From contig NZ_CADCWA010000039.1 of assembly GCF_902806285.1 (NCBI RefSeq), forward strand, positions 24,779 to 88,778: a stretch of DNA of 64,000 nucleotides, given 5' to 3'. Shown in pieces: positions 61,727 to 64,000 of this stretch. How positions within the stretch are numbered: position 1 is the first letter of the stretch; every line of letters begins with the position of its first letter. A program made the translations under genes and the position numbers. This stretch comes from an uncultured Sphingomonas sp. (GTDB lineage: Bacteria > Pseudomonadota > Alphaproteobacteria > Sphingomonadales > Sphingomonadaceae). The notes below the pieces were generated by a model. The model had not been told where the DNA came from and made no database searches. It saw only the letters and a program-made list of their open reading frames with translations.

Positions 61727-61742
61727 TCACATCCTGATGTGA
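61727..61742. promoter_or_regulatory. perfect 16-bp palindrome upstream of ribB (candidate operator)
   Basis: TCACATC-CT-GATGTGA, ends 12 nt before ATG 61755. Confidence 0.7.
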
Positions 61743-61754
61743 TAACGAGTGCTC

Positions 61755-63065
61755 ATGTCTACTTCGCTCATCGACCGCCTGGCAGCCATCATCGACACCG
61801 GTGAGGTCAGCCGGGCCGGCTTGGCCCGTGCGGCCGGCCTTCATCCGAACAGCCTGCGCAAGCTCGGGTCCCCTGACTGGAACCCCACCGCCGACACGCT
61901 GGTGCGGCTGGAGAAGCTGCTCAAGCGCGGCACGGCGGAGGTGCTGGTCGGTGCCGAGCAGATCATCGACCAGGCGCGCAATGGCCGCATGTTCATTCTG
62001 GTTGACGACGACGACCGGGAGAATGAAGGCGACTTGGTCATCCCCGCGCAGATGGCCACGCCCGACGCGATCAACTTCATGGCGCGGCACGGGCGCGGGC
62101 TGATCTGTCTTGCGCTGACCCAGCAGCGGGTCGAGCAGCTCCAGCTGCCGTTGATGGCCCGCACCAACGGCACCCGGCACGAGACCGCCTTCACCGTGTC
62201 GATCGAAGCGCGCCATGGCGTCACCACGGGCATCAGCGCTGCCGACCGGGCACGAACGGTGGCCGTCGCGATCGACAGCGCCAACGGCCCCGATGCGCTG
62301 GTCTCCCCTGGCCACGTCTTCCCGCTGGTGGCGCGGCCGGGGGGCGTGCTGGTCCGGGCGGGACATACGGAAGCGGCGGTGGACGTGTCCCGCCTGGCGG
62401 GGCTCAATCCGTCGGGGGTCATCTGCGAGATCATGCGCGAGGACGGGACCATGGCCCGGCTCGACGACCTGGTCGAGTTCGCGCGCACGCACGGGCTCAA
62501 GATCGGCACCATCCGCGACCTGATCGCCTATCGCCTCAAGAAGGACCACATGGTGGAGCGGGTCGCCCAGACCGGCTTCGTCGGCTGCTCGGGGGCCGAA
62601 TGGCAGGCGCAGGTGTTTCGCGACAAGGCCACCGGGGCCGAGCAACTCGCCCTTGTGCACGGCCCCCTGGACACGAGCCGGCCGGTCCTCGTGCGGATGC
62701 ACAGCCTGGACCTCTTCGCCGACGTGCTCGGCGAGCGCGGCGAGCGGAGCGGCCTGCTGGGCGGCGCGATGCGGATGATCGAGGCCGAGGGCTCCGGCGT
62801 GGTCGTGGCCCTGCACGCCGCGGCGCCGGGCTCGCTGTCGCGCGCGGCCGATCGCCGCTCGGGCAAGGATGTGGCCGCGGGCGACATGCTCCGCGACTAT
62901 GGCATCGGCGCCCAGATCCTCGCGGCGCTCAACGTCCACGACATGATCCTGCTCACCAACACCCGCCATTCGCCGGTGGCGCTCGGCGGCTACGGGCTGG
63001 CGATCGTCGAGGAGCGGTGCATCGACTGCGGTGCGGAGCCCGCGGCCGAGCGCGAGACCGCCTGA
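61755..63065 (+). CDS. ribB: HTH domain fused to 3,4-dihydroxy-2-butanone 4-phosphate synthase with degenerate GTP cyclohydrolase II domain (RibBX-like)
   Basis: N-terminal [39 protein letters not shown]; Rib[27 protein letters not shown]; no RibA Cys-Cys zinc motif. Confidence 0.9.
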   Translation: MSTSLIDRLAAIIDTGEVSRAGLARAAGLHPNSLRKLGSPDWNPTADTLVRLEKLLKRGTAEVLVGAEQIIDQARNGRMFILVDDDDRENEGDLVIPAQMATPDAINFMARHGRGLICLALTQQRVEQLQLPLMARTNGTRHETAFTVSIEARHGVTTGISAADRARTVAVAIDSANGPDALVSPGHVFPLVARPGGVLVRAGHTEAAVDVSRLAGLNPSGVICEIMREDGTMARLDDLVEFARTHGLKIGTIRDLIAYRLKKDHMVERVAQTGFVGCSGAEWQAQVFRDKATGAEQLALVHGPLDTSRPVLVRMHSLDLFADVLGERGERSGLLGGAMRMIEAEGSGVVVALHAAAPGSLSRAADRRSGKDVAAGDMLRDYGIGAQILAALNVHDMILLTNTRHSPVALGGYGLAIVEERCIDCGAEPAAERETA

Positions 63066-63487
63066 TGGCCCGGATCCTCATCGCCGAAGCGCGGTTCTAC
63101 GCGCACCTCAACGACATGCTGCTGGCCGGAGCGCGAAGTGCACTGGAGCAGGCCGGCCACAGCCACGAGACGATCACCCTGCCCGGCGCGCTGGAGCTGC
63201 CCGGAGCGATCGCGTTGGCGGCGGAGGATCGCGGGTTCGACGCCTTTGTCGCGCTCGGCGTGGTGATCCGCGGCGAGACCTATCATTTCGAGATCGTCGC
63301 GGGCGAGAGCGCGCGCGGGATCATGGCACTGACCATGGACGGGCTGGCAGTCGGCAACGGCATTCTCACCGTCGAGAACGAAGCGCAGGCGATCGTCCGC
63401 GCCGACCCGGCACAGGGCGACAAGGGCGGCGACGCGGCGCGCGCGGCGCTGGCGTTACTCGCGCTGCGGCAGCGCTTCGTCAGCTGA
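63065..63487 (+). CDS. ribH: 6,7-dimethyl-8-ribityllumazine synthase
   Basis: [31 protein letters not shown]. Confidence 0.96.
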   Translation: MARILIAEARFYAHLNDMLLAGARSALEQAGHSHETITLPGALELPGAIALAAEDRGFDAFVALGVVIRGETYHFEIVAGESARGIMALTMDGLAVGNGILTVENEAQAIVRADPAQGDKGGDAARAALALLALRQRFVS

Positions 63488-64000
63488 GCGGCAGCAGCAC
63501 TTCGCAGCGGCGCAGCGCCGGCGGGATCATCGGCGAGTTGTAGAAGGCGTACTCGGGCTCGACCTGCAGACAGTTCTCGCCGTGTCGCGCCAGCCAGCCG
63601 CGCAGCCGGTCGCCCTCGGCCGCGAGCCGCTCGTCGCTAGCGGTGCCGTGAAAGGTGACCGCCCCGACCCGCCGCGCCGGAACCTCGGTCAGGGTCACGC
63701 CTTCGGGCGCCATCGGCAGCTCGCCGCCTTCCGGCAGGGTCAGCCGCACCCGCCAGCCGCCGTCCACCGCATCGTCGAAGACCGGCGGGTCGCTGGCCAT
63801 CGGGTTGCCCGCATCCTGCAGCACCGGCACCCGCATCGGCAGCCGCTCGCCCGGCCGCGACTTGGCGGTGAGGTAGTCGGACAAGATGCGGTAGCCCTCG
63901 TTCAGGGCCTTCTTGCGCGGACCCTTGACCACCGTCTCGGCGACCTGGAACGCAGGATAGGCGCGAATTTCGAACTCGCGCTCGCTGGCGAGGACGCGAT
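63480..64000 (-). CDS. SOUL-family heme-binding protein (5' end beyond window)
   Basis: [57 protein letters not shown]; frame open to the window end. Confidence 0.85.
   Translation of the reverse strand, partial: RVLASEREFEIRAYPAFQVAETVVKGPRKKALNEGYRILSDYLTAKSRPGERLPMRVPVLQDAGNPMASDPPVFDDAVDGGWRVRLTLPEGGELPMAPEGVTLTEVPARRVGAVTFHGTASDERLAAEGDRLRGWLARHGENCLQVEPEYAFYNSPMIPPALRRCEVLLPLS

Overview
The window is about 64 kb of high-GC alphaproteobacterial chromosome, most likely a sphingomonad (inferred from synteny and protein style, not from a database search). It is almost entirely housekeeping DNA. I see no prophage, transposase, CRISPR array or recognisable defence island. The centre looks like the replication-origin region: leuS-lptE-holA // parB-parA-rsmG-mnmG-mnmE-(terC-like)-rho-hemJ-hemE // candidate oriC // maf-aroE-coaE-dnaQ-ptsN. 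Gene polarity diverges at the hemE/maf gap, and there are two parS-type sites 5-7 kb away. Other blocks are heme genes (hemC-hemD), ftsK-lolA-xth-ribA, ftsE-ftsX, pheS-pheT, glyoxylate shunt genes (aceA-DUF4170-aceB with a divergent XRE regulator), rplT-rpmI, nadE-gltX-tonB and a riboflavin cluster (ribD-ribE-ribB-ribH). Observations most worth checking: (i) an XRE-like HTH fused to a RibB that carries a degenerate RibA domain, with a perfect 16-bp palindrome just upstream of its start; (ii) a reciprocal RibA whose N-terminus looks like a degenerate RibB; (iii) a 30-34 aa microprotein resembling only the C-terminal tail of long HPF at the usual hpf position before ptsN; (iv) a nearly fully paired three-way-junction palindrome abutting tRNA-Leu; (v) a 26-nt duplication of the tRNA-Gly 3' end, like an integration scar; (vi) a CAG-repeat poly-Q tail on ribosomal protein L20; (vii) candidate oriC and parS sites; (viii) an unassigned structured RNA between lolA and xth. 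All calls come from reading the sequence; no searches or folding programs were run.
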